A DNA stretch of 14,101 bases from Gammaproteobacteria bacterium. GTDB lineage: Bacteria; Pseudomonadota; Gammaproteobacteria; Chromatiales; Chromatiaceae. Below are positions 8,008 through 13,949 of the stretch, one piece after another. The notes beneath the pieces are model-generated. The model did no database searches. It saw nothing but the letters and a program-made list of their open reading frames with translations, and was not told the DNA's origin. A program made the translations under genes and the position numbers. Position 1 is the first letter of the stretch. Every line of letters starts with the position of its first letter. Location: positions 11,053-25,153 of the forward strand of contig JADGBD010000004.1 of assembly GCA_015231665.1 (NCBI GenBank). The letters are read 5' to 3'.

Positions 8008-8023
8008 TGCGTTCATCTGCGGA
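8008..8023 (+). repeat. Fragment of the GCGTTCATYTGCGGA repeat
   Basis: TGCGTTCATCTGCGGA matches 10485-10500 (TGCGTTCATTTGCGGA) at 15 of 16 positions. At 10485 this string forms the tail of the large decamer inverted repeat. Here only the tail and a degenerate CGCGCTTT remain, so it looks like a remnant of the same element. Confidence 0.55.
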
Positions 8024-8040
8024 CCCGATAATCCCAACAC

Positions 8041-8703
8041 TCACTCCACCACCCGGTCACACATGCCCTTCTCCACCGCCATCACCGCCGCTTCCACCCG
8101 CGAGTGGACCTCCAGCTTGCGCAGTATCGCCTTGACGTGGAGCTTGACCGTGCCGTCGGAGATGCCCAGGTTGCGCGCGATGAGCTTGTTGCTCTGGCCA
8201 TCGGCCAGGTGGCAGAGAATCTCCCGCTCCCGCGGGGTCAGGCTGGCAAAAGCATCGCCGAGATCCGCCGGGGCCACAGGATTTTCCCCGCCCTGGACCG
8301 CTTTTGCCAGCACCGCGGTCAACTCCGGTGCCACCAGGGTTTCACCCCGCTGGACGATGCGGATCAGGGCATCGATCAGCTCGTCCGGCTCCATGTCCTT
8401 GAGCAGATAGCCTTGCGCACCCTGCTGCAGGCTGTCAATCAGGTCGCGCTCGTCGCGGCTGGTGGTGAGCATCACCACCGGCAGGCGGGGGTATTCCTGG
8501 CGCAGCCGCTTGAGCACCTCCAGGCCGCTCAGGCCGGGCATGCGCATGTCCAGCAGCACCACATCAAGGGCCTCGCGGCCGAGCACCTCCAGGCCCTGCT
8601 CGCCGCTGCCGACCACGTCCACCACCTCCAGGTTGCGCCGCTCCAGCAGTTCCTTGAGACCCATGCGGAACAGGGCGTGATCATCAATCAGCAGTACGCG
8701 CAT
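8041..8703 (-). CDS. NarL/FixJ-family response regulator
   Basis: This 220-residue regulator has an N-terminal receiver domain (residues 1-117) with acidic residues Asp7/Asp8, phospho-acceptor Asp52 in LLDMRMPG, Thr80/Thr81, and Lys102 in LLKDMEPDEL. It ends in a LuxR-type helix-turn-helix (about 153-215). The recognition part, ISDGTVKLHVKAILRKL, is followed by the NarL-like string VHSRVEAAVMA. All phosphorelay residues are present. ATG at 8703 has GGAG nine bases upstream and lies 18 bases after the kinase stop, so the two genes form an operon and very likely a cognate pair. Targets are unknown; the rhodanese-MFP-RND genes directly downstream are the nearest candidates. Confidence 0.95.
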   Translation of the reverse strand: MRVLLIDDHALFRMGLKELLERRNLEVVDVVGSGEQGLEVLGREALDVVLLDMRMPGLSGLEVLKRLRQEYPRLPVVMLTTSRDERDLIDSLQQGAQGYLLKDMEPDELIDALIRIVQRGETLVAPELTAVLAKAVQGGENPVAPADLGDAFASLTPREREILCHLADGQSNKLIARNLGISDGTVKLHVKAILRKLEVHSRVEAAVMAVEKGMCDRVVE

Positions 8704-8721
8704 GGCTGGGCTCCCGGGGGG

Positions 8722-10269
8722 TCATTGCCTGAACTTGGACTGGAAGTTGAGCTCAATCCGGGTGCCTTCACCCGGCTCGCTCTCGATACGCAGTTCACCA
8801 TTGAGGCGATGGGCGCGTTCTTCAAGGATCGACAGACCTATGTGCTCGCCCGGCCGACCCATGCGCTGGGCGTTGTCAAAACCCACCCCATCGTCCTCCA
8901 CCAACAGGGCATATTGCCCCGAGCGGCGGCAGCGTAACAAGACACGAACCGTATGGGCATGGGCATGTTTGCGTATATTCGCCAAAGATTCCTGAATAAT
9001 TCGCAACAACTGCATTTCTTCACTGCCGGACAGCGAGGGCTGCTGGCAATCCATCTGCAGAAACACCACCAACCCGGTCTCCTGACGAAAGCGGCTGATG
9101 ATCTTCTCCAGCGCCGGCCCCAGGCCACGCCCATCCACCGGTGCGCGAAAGCCATTGAGCAACTCGCGCAGCTCGTCATGGGCCTCATCCAGGCCATTGC
9201 TGATGCGGCCGACTTCTTCGATCGCCTGCTGGCTGTCACCGTCACTTTGCAGGGTATCGCGCAACATCCGCACCTGAAAGCGCAGGCTCGCCAGGGTCTG
9301 GGCGAGGGAGTCGTGCAGCTCGTGGGCCAGGGCGGTGCGCTCTTCGATAATGGTCAGGCGGCGGGCCTCGCTGTCGGAGCGCTGTTTGGCCACAGCCATG
9401 CCCAGATGGCGACCTATGGCCTTGAGTAGCTCCATCTCATCCTCGCGCTCGCGCAGTCCGTAGCGCGGCACATAGAGGCGGTAAAAGCCCATCAGATCGT
9501 CATGGTAGGGCATGGGCACCTCGATCGCCTCGATCTCCTCGCTGCCGAACATGGGTCGCTCCTGGGCCGCGCTGCATTGCTCGGGATCGTGGCGGCAGAG
9601 GATGTCCCCCGGGGTCAGGGTATCGCCGCAACGGCACAGGCGGATGGGCAGAATCTCGCGCTCGCGCAGCACCTGATCATCCAGCCCCAGGCAAGCCACC
9701 AGACGCATCTGCCCCTCCGTGGTGCGCAGCCGCACTGTCGCCGCCCGGGCATTGACCATCTCCTTGAGAATGCGCAGAAAACGCACCAGCAGGTCGTCCA
9801 GATTGCTCGCCTGATTGATGCTGTTGGCGACATCGTAAAGGATCTTCAGCGATGCCGTCTTTTGCGCCAGGCGCTTGGTCTGCGCCGCCACCCGGTTGTC
9901 CATGTCGTCGTAGAGGTCAGCCAGCTCCTCGATCATGCTGTTGATGTCGGTGGCCATGCCCTGAAGCACGCCGGTGCGGCCATCCCCTACCCTCACTCCG
10001 GGCTCGCCCAGGTTGAAGTGGTAGAGGGCGTTTTGCATCTCCAGCAAGGGTAGAAACAGATAGCGATGCAGCCGCAGCCCGGCCAGCCCCAGCGCGGTGA
10101 TCACCAACAGCCAGGCGATGAACGACTGGCCCGGCAACAGAGGACCGATCAGCGCCGAGCTGATGCACAACAGCAGACCGCCACCCAGCAGAGACAGCGG
10201 CAAAAACAGCCGTGCCGTGTGCAAAATGTTCGGTAGAGTGGCGGTCTTGGCCTTTGCCGGTCGAGTCAA
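8722..10269 (-). CDS. NarX-like sensor histidine kinase with cytoplasmic cysteine cluster
   Basis: With the chosen start this is a 515-residue membrane kinase of the HisKA_3 class. It has two membrane helices (about 21-42 and 50-68) joined by a very short loop, then a HAMP-like segment (70-125), a NarX-type linker (KTASLKILYDVANSI), and a GAF-like domain (about 150-295). Four cysteines, C212-x-C214-x10-C225-x6-C232, sit inside that domain. The H-box ERTALAHELHDSLAQTL places the phospho-His at residue 319. Asn431 in ANIRKHAHA, VEDDGVGF and HIGLSILEERA form the ATP site. Longer reading (ATG 10404, TTG 10428) would translate an intergenic inverted repeat, so I reject it. TTG at 10269, with AGGCAGG about five bases upstream, is the best remaining start but is uncertain. 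The usual periplasmic nitrate-sensing domain of NarX is absent. Confidence 0.94.
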   Translation of the reverse strand: MTRPAKAKTATLPNILHTARLFLPLSLLGGGLLLCISSALIGPLLPGQSFIAWLLVITALGLAGLRLHRYLFLPLLEMQNALYHFNLGEPGVRVGDGRTGVLQGMATDINSMIEELADLYDDMDNRVAAQTKRLAQKTASLKILYDVANSINQASNLDDLLVRFLRILKEMVNARAATVRLRTTEGQMRLVACLGLDDQVLREREILPIRLCRCGDTLTPGDILCRHDPEQCSAAQERPMFGSEEIEAIEVPMPYHDDLMGFYRLYVPRYGLREREDEMELLKAIGRHLGMAVAKQRSDSEARRLTIIEERTALAHELHDSLAQTLASLRFQVRMLRDTLQSDGDSQQAIEEVGRISNGLDEAHDELRELLNGFRAPVDGRGLGPALEKIISRFRQETGLVVFLQMDCQQPSLSGSEEMQLLRIIQESLANIRKHAHAHTVRVLLRCRRSGQYALLVEDDGVGFDNAQRMGRPGEHIGLSILEERAHRLNGELRIESEPGEGTRIELNFQSKFRQ

Positions 10270-10332
10270 GGGAGCCTGCCTGATGTTCGCTGGAGTGGCT
10301 GGGGAAAGGCACAGATTCTGCGCTTGCGCAGG

Positions 10333-10338
10333 TATAAT
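10333..10338 (+). promoter_or_regulatory. Possible -10 box for gloA-cca
   Basis: A perfect TATAAT lies on the plus strand at 10333-10338. At the 17-base position upstream there is no clear TTGACA-like box, so the promoter call rests on the -10 alone. A transcript from about 10345 would carry the large inverted repeat in a leader of about 190 bases before gloA. Confidence 0.35.
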
Positions 10339-10360
10339 GCCAAGCCGGAATCCTTTTATA

Positions 10361-10480
10361 AGGACGCAGAGAACGCAAAGGAGCGCGGAGGTCGCAGAGA
10401 TCATTGGTTCAGTCCAATGGATTGGCAAGTAGCAATACAGACTCTGCGCTCTCTGCGCTTCTCCGCGATCTCTGCGTCCT
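10361..10480. repeat. Large inverted repeat built of ten-base units
   Basis: The left arm (10361-10400) is four consecutive ten-base units: AGGACGCAGA, GAACGCAAAG, GAGCGCGGAG and GTCGCAGAGA, all with CGC at the same place. The right arm (10441-10480) is the inverted equivalent; read backwards it gives AGGACGCAGA, GATCGCGGAG, AAGCGCAGAG and a slightly shifted last unit. The 40-base centre carries a perfect hairpin, CATTGG-TTCAGT-CCAATG (10402-10419). The outer end continues into TGCGTTCATTTGCGGA (10485-10500), repeated at 8008. The element lies between the divergent kinase and gloA genes and could fold in either transcript. It resembles a known type of intergenic repeat family seen in many proteobacterial genomes, but I cannot name it. 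Confidence 0.8.
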
Positions 10481-10484
10481 CAAA

Positions 10485-10500
10485 TGCGTTCATTTGCGGA
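10485..10500 (+). repeat. GCGTTCATYTGCGGA repeat, end of the inverted-repeat element
   Basis: TGCGTTCATTTGCGGA follows the right arm directly and matches 8008-8023 with one difference. It therefore probably marks one end of the mobile or repetitive unit. It ends 32 bases before the gloA start codon. Confidence 0.55.
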
Positions 10501-10532
10501 CTTTCACTGCATACCACCACCCGGAGAAGACC

Positions 10533-10937
10533 ATGAGAATACTGCACACCATGCTGCGCGTCGGCGATCTGGATCGCTCGATCCACTTCTACACCCAGGT
10601 GCTGGGCATGCGCGAGCTGCGCCGCAAGGAGTACCCCGAGGGCAAGTTCACCCTGGCCTTTGTCGGCTATGGCGATGAGGCGGACAACACGGTGATCGAG
10701 CTGACCTACAACTGGGGCGTGGACAGCTACGAGCTGGGCAACGCCTTTGGCCATATGGCCCTGGAGGTGGATGACGTCTATGCCGCCGCCGAGCGAATGA
10801 AAGCCGCCGGTGCCAAGGTCCTGCGCGAGGCCGGGCCAATGAACGCCGGTCAGACCATCATCGCATTTCTTGCTGACCCCGATGGATACCCCATTGAGCT
10901 AATAGGCAAAAGATCCCATCGCCCAGGCGAGGACTAG
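10533..10937 (+). CDS. gloA: Lactoylglutathione lyase (glyoxalase I)
   Basis: This 134-residue cytoplasmic enzyme converts the hemithioacetal of methylglyoxal and glutathione into S-lactoylglutathione. It is nearly collinear with E. coli GloA (135 residues), with shared stretches [33 protein letters not shown] and [10 protein letters not shown]. The four metal ligands are all present: His5, Glu56, His74 and Glu122. The short form without the extra loops fits the Ni2+-type bacterial class. ATG at 10533 is preceded by GGAG seven to ten bases upstream and starts [10 protein letters not shown], the family N-terminus. A longer frame from 10404 only translates the upstream repeat. It is followed six bases later by cca, so the two are co-transcribed. 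Confidence 0.98.
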   Translation: MRILHTMLRVGDLDRSIHFYTQVLGMRELRRKEYPEGKFTLAFVGYGDEADNTVIELTYNWGVDSYELGNAFGHMALEVDDVYAAAERMKAAGAKVLREAGPMNAGQTIIAFLADPDGYPIELIGKRSHRPGED

Positions 10938-10943
10938 GCGCCG

Positions 10944-12179
10944 GTGGAGATCTATCTGGTCGGCGGCGCGGTGCGCGACCGCCTGCTCGGTCGGCCGGTG
11001 AGCGAGCGCGATTGGCTGGTGGTGGGCGCCAGTGTCGAACAGATGCAGGCATTGGGCTACAAGCAGGTGGGCAAGGACTTTCCCGTGTTTCTGCATCCGC
11101 AGAGCCATGAGGAATACGCCCTGGCACGCACCGAGCGCAAGAGTGCCCCGGGCTATCGCGGTTTTGTCGTCCATGCCGCGCCGGATGTGACCCTGGAGCA
11201 GGACCTGCAGCGGCGCGATCTGACCATCAACGCCATGGCCGAGACAGCCTCCGGCGAGATCATCGACCCCTTCGGCGGTCAGGCCGATCTGCAAGCCCGA
11301 CTGTTGCGCCACGTCTCCCCCGCCTTTGCCGAGGACCCGGTGCGGGTGCTGCGCATTGCCCGCTTTGCCGCCCGCTACGCCCATCTGGGCTTTAGCGTCG
11401 CCGAAGAAACCCATGCGCTGATGCGCCAGATGGTGGCCGCCGGCGAGTTGGATCATCTGGTGCCGGAGCGGGTCTGGCAGGAACTGGTCAAGGCCCTGGG
11501 CGAGAGCCATCCCGGCCGCTTCATCGAGGTCCTGCACCAATGTGGCGCGCTCAAGGTCATACTGCCCGAGCTGGATCGGCTGTTTGGTGTACCCCAACCG
11601 GCGAAATACCACCCGGAGATCGACTGCGGCATCCACAGCCTGCTGGTGCTGGAGCAGGCCGCCCTGCTGGATGCAGACCCCCGCACCCGCTTCGCCGCCC
11701 TCTGTCACGATCTGGGCAAGGGCCTGACCTCGGCGGAGATCCTGCCAGCCCATCACGGCCATGAAGAGCGCAGTGCGACCCTGGTGTCGGCCCTGTGCCA
11801 GCGCCTGCGGGTACCCACCGAATACCGTGATCTGGCCCTGCTCACTGCACGCTTTCACGGCCACATCCACAAGGCCGATGAACTGCGCCCCGACACCTTC
11901 CTCCGTGTACTGGAGCAATGCGATGCCCTGCGCAAACCCGATCGCTTCGAGCAAATTCTCACCGCCTGCGAGGCCGACGCCCGCGGTCGCCTAGGTCAGG
12001 AACAGGTGCCCTACCCCCAGGCCGAGCGCTTCCGCCTGGCCCTGGCGGCAGCCCAGAGCTTTCAGGCCAGCAGCATCGACAAGACCCAGCTGAGCGGCGA
12101 GCAGATCAAACAGAAAATCCACCAGGGCCGGCTGGCGGCGATCAAGCGGGCGCTGGCTCCAGTGGGCTCAGAGAACTGA
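10944..12179 (+). CDS. cca: CCA-adding tRNA nucleotidyltransferase (multifunctional Cca)
   Basis: This 411-residue class II nucleotidyltransferase adds or repairs the 3' CCA of tRNAs. Motifs follow the E. coli enzyme (412 residues): GGAVRD (7-12), the catalytic loop SERDWLVVG (20-28), RRDLTINAMA (90-99), and EDPVRVLRIARFAARYAHLGF (130-150) with ERVWQE (175-180). A C-terminal HD domain carries CHDLGKG with His255/Asp256 and HHGHEERS. The HD domain gives phosphatase/phosphodiesterase activity in E. coli Cca. The first catalytic carboxylate, Asp21 in E. coli, is Glu here; Asp23 is kept. The start is GTG at 10944, giving MEIYLVGG, six bases after the gloA stop, with a weak TAGG/GAGG before it. 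It is the last gene before the composition change. Confidence 0.97.
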   Translation: MEIYLVGGAVRDRLLGRPVSERDWLVVGASVEQMQALGYKQVGKDFPVFLHPQSHEEYALARTERKSAPGYRGFVVHAAPDVTLEQDLQRRDLTINAMAETASGEIIDPFGGQADLQARLLRHVSPAFAEDPVRVLRIARFAARYAHLGFSVAEETHALMRQMVAAGELDHLVPERVWQELVKALGESHPGRFIEVLHQCGALKVILPELDRLFGVPQPAKYHPEIDCGIHSLLVLEQAALLDADPRTRFAALCHDLGKGLTSAEILPAHHGHEERSATLVSALCQRLRVPTEYRDLALLTARFHGHIHKADELRPDTFLRVLEQCDALRKPDRFEQILTACEADARGRLGQEQVPYPQAERFRLALAAAQSFQASSIDKTQLSGEQIKQKIHQGRLAAIKRALAPVGSEN

Positions 12180-12334
12180 AAAGGCGTATTAAATATGTGA
12201 TAGACCAAAGATCGTATTCACTATGAAGATCACGAAGCTCGTTTACCCCTCTGCCCGCCGAGGGTTGGGGGAGTGAGCGATTATGAGCGAGAAGACTTTA
12301 ATTTTCTAGGGTAGCTCTGTGCGTACCATTATCA
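12180..12334. other. Intergenic transition from G+C-rich core to A+T-rich segment
   Basis: No gene is visible here. Base composition shifts from G+C-rich to A+T-rich within the first 60 bases after the cca stop. The stretch includes the third palindromic repeat copy (12245-12274). No T-tailed hairpin marks a terminator for cca or for the opposing DUF2442 gene. Confidence 0.6.
12245..12274 (-). repeat. Intergenic palindromic repeat, copy 3 (diverged)
   Basis: On the minus strand this reads ACTCCCCCAACCCTCGGCGG, then GCAGAGGGGT. It aligns with the first half and the end of copies 1 and 2 but lacks a few central bases and has several mismatches. It lies about 65 bases past the cca stop, at the border of the A+T-rich segment. 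Confidence 0.5.
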
Positions 12335-12610
12335 TTAGATTGTTACGTTCTGCAACGAAATTCTAGGAAATCGCTCGGGATGCTCAATAATCTCATCCGT
12401 CAAATCAACATCCAAATCTGGCCAATAATAATGCCCCGGACTTTGTTCCTCTACATTGATTATTGAGTTGATTTTTTGATCTTTAAACCAAGGGAAGCTT
12501 TCATATGACATGAACAACTCTTTATTATGAGTGATTAGCCAAATCCCATGGACTGATATATTCCCAATCTCAACTCCCGAAGTGTGCTTGCCATGAGCTA
12601 ATGAGTTCAT
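12335..12610 (-). CDS. DUF2442-domain protein
   Basis: This 91-residue protein matches the DUF2442 pattern along most of its length. GNISVHGIWLI (16-26) is followed by ELFMSYESFPWFKD (31-44), INSIINVEE (48-56), and YYWPDLDVDLTDEIIEHPERF (61-81). The biochemical role is unknown; such proteins are small and cytoplasmic and often lie beside a DUF4160 gene, as here. ATG at 12610 has AAGG nine bases upstream. It overlaps the end of the DUF4160 frame by 41 bases, so the two are surely co-transcribed. Codon use is A+T-rich, unlike gloA-cca. A toxin-antitoxin-like role is a common suggestion for such pairs but is not shown by the sequence. Confidence 0.88.
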   Translation of the reverse strand: MNSLAHGKHTSGVEIGNISVHGIWLITHNKELFMSYESFPWFKDQKINSIINVEEQSPGHYYWPDLDVDLTDEIIEHPERFPRISLQNVTI

Positions 12611-12809
12611 TATAGTGAGCCTTTATCAATTCCTCTATTTGTTTGAGCTGCTTGCTTGTATGCTTGTAATTTTTTGCGAGTTCGATTTCCGGTTCGAGCC
12701 AATATTTAGCTTCACCATCACTTGAGATCACATGAACATGCATTCTTTCCTCTTCCCGTGAAAAAAAGAAAAATCGGTATCCACTTTCTCTAAATATGGT
12801 TGGGCTCAT
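12570..12809 (-). CDS. DUF4160-domain protein
   Basis: This 79-residue protein starts MSPTIFRESGYRFFFFSREE, the standard opening of DUF4160. It continues with RMHVHV and GEAKYWLEPEIELAKNY and ends in a helical LKQIEELIKAHYNELISSW segment. The family has no established function. The His-x-His and the strongly aromatic N-terminal strands are conserved in family members I remember. The frame is open back to a GTG at 12836. ATG at 12809, however, has AGGAAAAG about seven bases upstream and gives the family N-terminus, so I use it. It is first in the pair with DUF2442 and overlaps it by 41 bases. A weak candidate promoter (TTAACC, 17 bases, TACATT) lies upstream. Confidence 0.9.
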   Translation of the reverse strand: MSPTIFRESGYRFFFFSREEERMHVHVISSDGEAKYWLEPEIELAKNYKHTSKQLKQIEELIKAHYNELISSWQAHFGS

Positions 12810-13009
12810 TTCTTTTCCTATTGTTAGTGCCTTCACTAATCAATCGTTAGAGAAATGTAATAACAAAAACATTCATGGTTAACTTGCTCGACTGGCTAAT
12901 GTTGGTAATTTGGCAAGCTTAATGTTGCCTCAAATTTTAATTTACCTGGCTTCTTACCTCCCGCGTAAGCCGCCTCTTTCACGACAAACTTTTTTCTTGT
13001 AGCAAAGGC
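12810..13009. other. A+T-rich spacer with no assigned gene
   Basis: No gene of recognised family lies here. The minus strand carries a stretch open for 39 codons (13015 down to the TAG at 12896). It reads EAFATRKKFVVKEAAYAGG and then KKPGKLKFEATLSLPNYQH, with no ATG and no good ribosome site. It may be the C-terminal remnant of a lost gene or chance. The part nearest 12809 should hold the promoter of the DUF4160-DUF2442 pair. Confidence 0.4.
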
Positions 13010-13038
13010 TTCACATCACCGACAGAATAAAGCATAAT
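13010..13038 (+). promoter_or_regulatory. Candidate sigma-70 promoter facing the ClpP-like gene
   Basis: On the plus strand TTCACA (13010-13015, 5/6 to the -35 consensus) is followed by exactly 17 bases and CATAAT (13033-13038, 5/6 to the -10). A start near 13045 would place the AGGAG at 13047-13051 almost at the 5' end of the RNA. It points at the small ORF at 13061 and then runs antisense into the end of the ClpP-like gene. Confidence 0.55.
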
Positions 13039-13060
13039 AGAATGAGAGGAGCTTTAGGAT

Positions 13061-13135
13061 ATGAAAGTAAATTTGCATCATCAGGATTTTTTTCTTGCAG
13101 CTGGAGATGTTAACGAAGCCTGTCACTTATACTGA
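13061..13135 (+). CDS. Candidate 24-residue small ORF
   Basis: ATG at 13061 is preceded by AGGAG (13047-13051) at a nine-base spacing and by the promoter at 13010-13038. The frame ends at TGA 13133-13135. It encodes MKVNLHHQDFFLAAGDV followed by NEACHLY. I do not recognise it. It has no membrane segment, so it is not an obvious hydrophobic type I toxin. It could be a leader peptide, the surviving front of a truncated gene, or chance. After the TGA the same frame stays open for 16 codons to a TAA at 13184. It converges on the ClpP-like gene, whose stop lies 17 bases beyond. Confidence 0.4.
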   Translation: MKVNLHHQDFFLAAGDVNEACHLY

Positions 13136-13151
13136 AGCGGCTCGAATTTCC

Positions 13152-13949
13152 CTAATATTGTTTTAGAATCAAGCGCTGATGCTTAACTAGCTCACGAGCT
13201 TCACAAGCACCTCGTTTTTTTAATTCCTCTACACTAGCCGTTAATGAGTCGAGATTGGATTTATCGAAGTTGATGGAAGTCATTAGACCGCATTTGTTTT
13301 TAACCCATTCGTAAAAATACGGCTTATACTGAAGATTCATCTTTTTAAAATCTGCAGAGGTAATCATATGCATGTCATCTGAGGCTGTAGCAAACATTCT
13401 ATCAATTAGATTTCTAGGAAAATCAATTTCAACAAGGAATTCACGGACCTCATTTTCCATATCTTTGTATTTCTCTCTAGCCTCGTCAAGACCTAACGAA
13501 GCAAAATATTTCTCCTCAAAATATGGCCTATGCATTCCTAGTTTTACAGGGTGATTCGAGTCATCAAGAATGTAGCGACTGCTACCACTAATAAATAAAA
13601 TAAAGCAAGCGCTATAGCATACGTCTTTAACTGGATTAAACAGTAGCTTACCCGCAGCTGCAGTGCGCTCTGAATCTAGAACAATAGATACAACATTCGT
13701 ACTTGCATTCAAGCTATGTATCAGCCTAGCAATTTTCATCGCCTCAACAACATCACCACCTTCTGAGTTTAGCTTAACAAATATGCTATTGTTGTTTCTA
13801 TTCAGTTCCTTTGCCAATTCGATAAATCTTTTGTAGTCTCCATCCATCGACTTCCCTTCATACCAAATCGCTTTATCTTTTATAAAAATTGTTGCCGCAT
13901 CTAATACCGAAGAATAAAACAATATTGCCATTATAATGATTATTTGCAT
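13152..13949 (-). CDS. Secreted ClpP/crotonase-fold protein (COG3904-like)
   Basis: This 265-residue protein has a signal peptide (about residues 1-19, ending LDAA before TIFIKDK), so the product is probably periplasmic. The core shows the ClpP-like signatures. FVKLNSEGGDVVEAMKIARL corresponds to the substrate-binding strand and glycine-rich loop. CYSACFILFISG carries the likely nucleophile (Ser113 from the chosen start), and KLGMHRPYF the likely His140. ITSADFKKMNL fits the closing segment. Such stand-alone periplasmic ClpP-like proteins are predicted peptidases without a known partner. The frame begins with GTG at 13952, but ATG at 13949 has GGAG at an eight-base spacing and is preferred. 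Codon use is strongly A+T-rich. Neighbours give no functional clue; a defence or phage-related origin is possible but unproven. Confidence 0.85.
   Translation of the reverse strand: MQIIIIMAILFYSSVLDAATIFIKDKAIWYEGKSMDGDYKRFIELAKELNRNNNSIFVKLNSEGGDVVEAMKIARLIHSLNASTNVVSIVLDSERTAAAGKLLFNPVKDVCYSACFILFISGSSRYILDDSNHPVKLGMHRPYFEEKYFASLGLDEAREKYKDMENEVREFLVEIDFPRNLIDRMFATASDDMHMITSADFKKMNLQYKPYFYEWVKNKCGLMTSINFDKSNLDSLTASVEELKKRGACEARELVKHQRLILKQY

Noticed and set aside
7388..8410. A 340-codon plus-strand frame across the rhodanese, spacer and regulator
   Set aside because: It runs antisense through two certain genes, and its middle is a translation of intergenic repeats (SPSPLRGEGWG-like), a common annotation artefact.
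10270..10428. N-terminal extension of the kinase to 568 residues
   Set aside because: The extra 53 codons read through one arm of the inverted repeat and the spacer, and add a spurious hydrophobic stretch ([12 protein letters not shown]).
10361..10480. Decamer repeats as a CRISPR array
   Set aside because: Units are ten bases with no unique spacers, and no cas genes are present; the arms are inverted rather than direct.
10404..10532. N-terminal extension of GloA
   Set aside because: It translates the right arm of the repeat. ATG 10533 has a good ribosome site and gives the exact family N-terminus.
10899..11954. A 351-codon minus-strand frame opposite cca
   Set aside because: Cca on the plus strand is certain by homology along its whole length; the antisense frame has no recognisable motif.
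12810..12836. GTG at 12836 as the start of the DUF4160 protein
   Set aside because: The internal ATG at 12809 has AGGAAAAG at the right distance and begins with the family's MSPTIF sequence.
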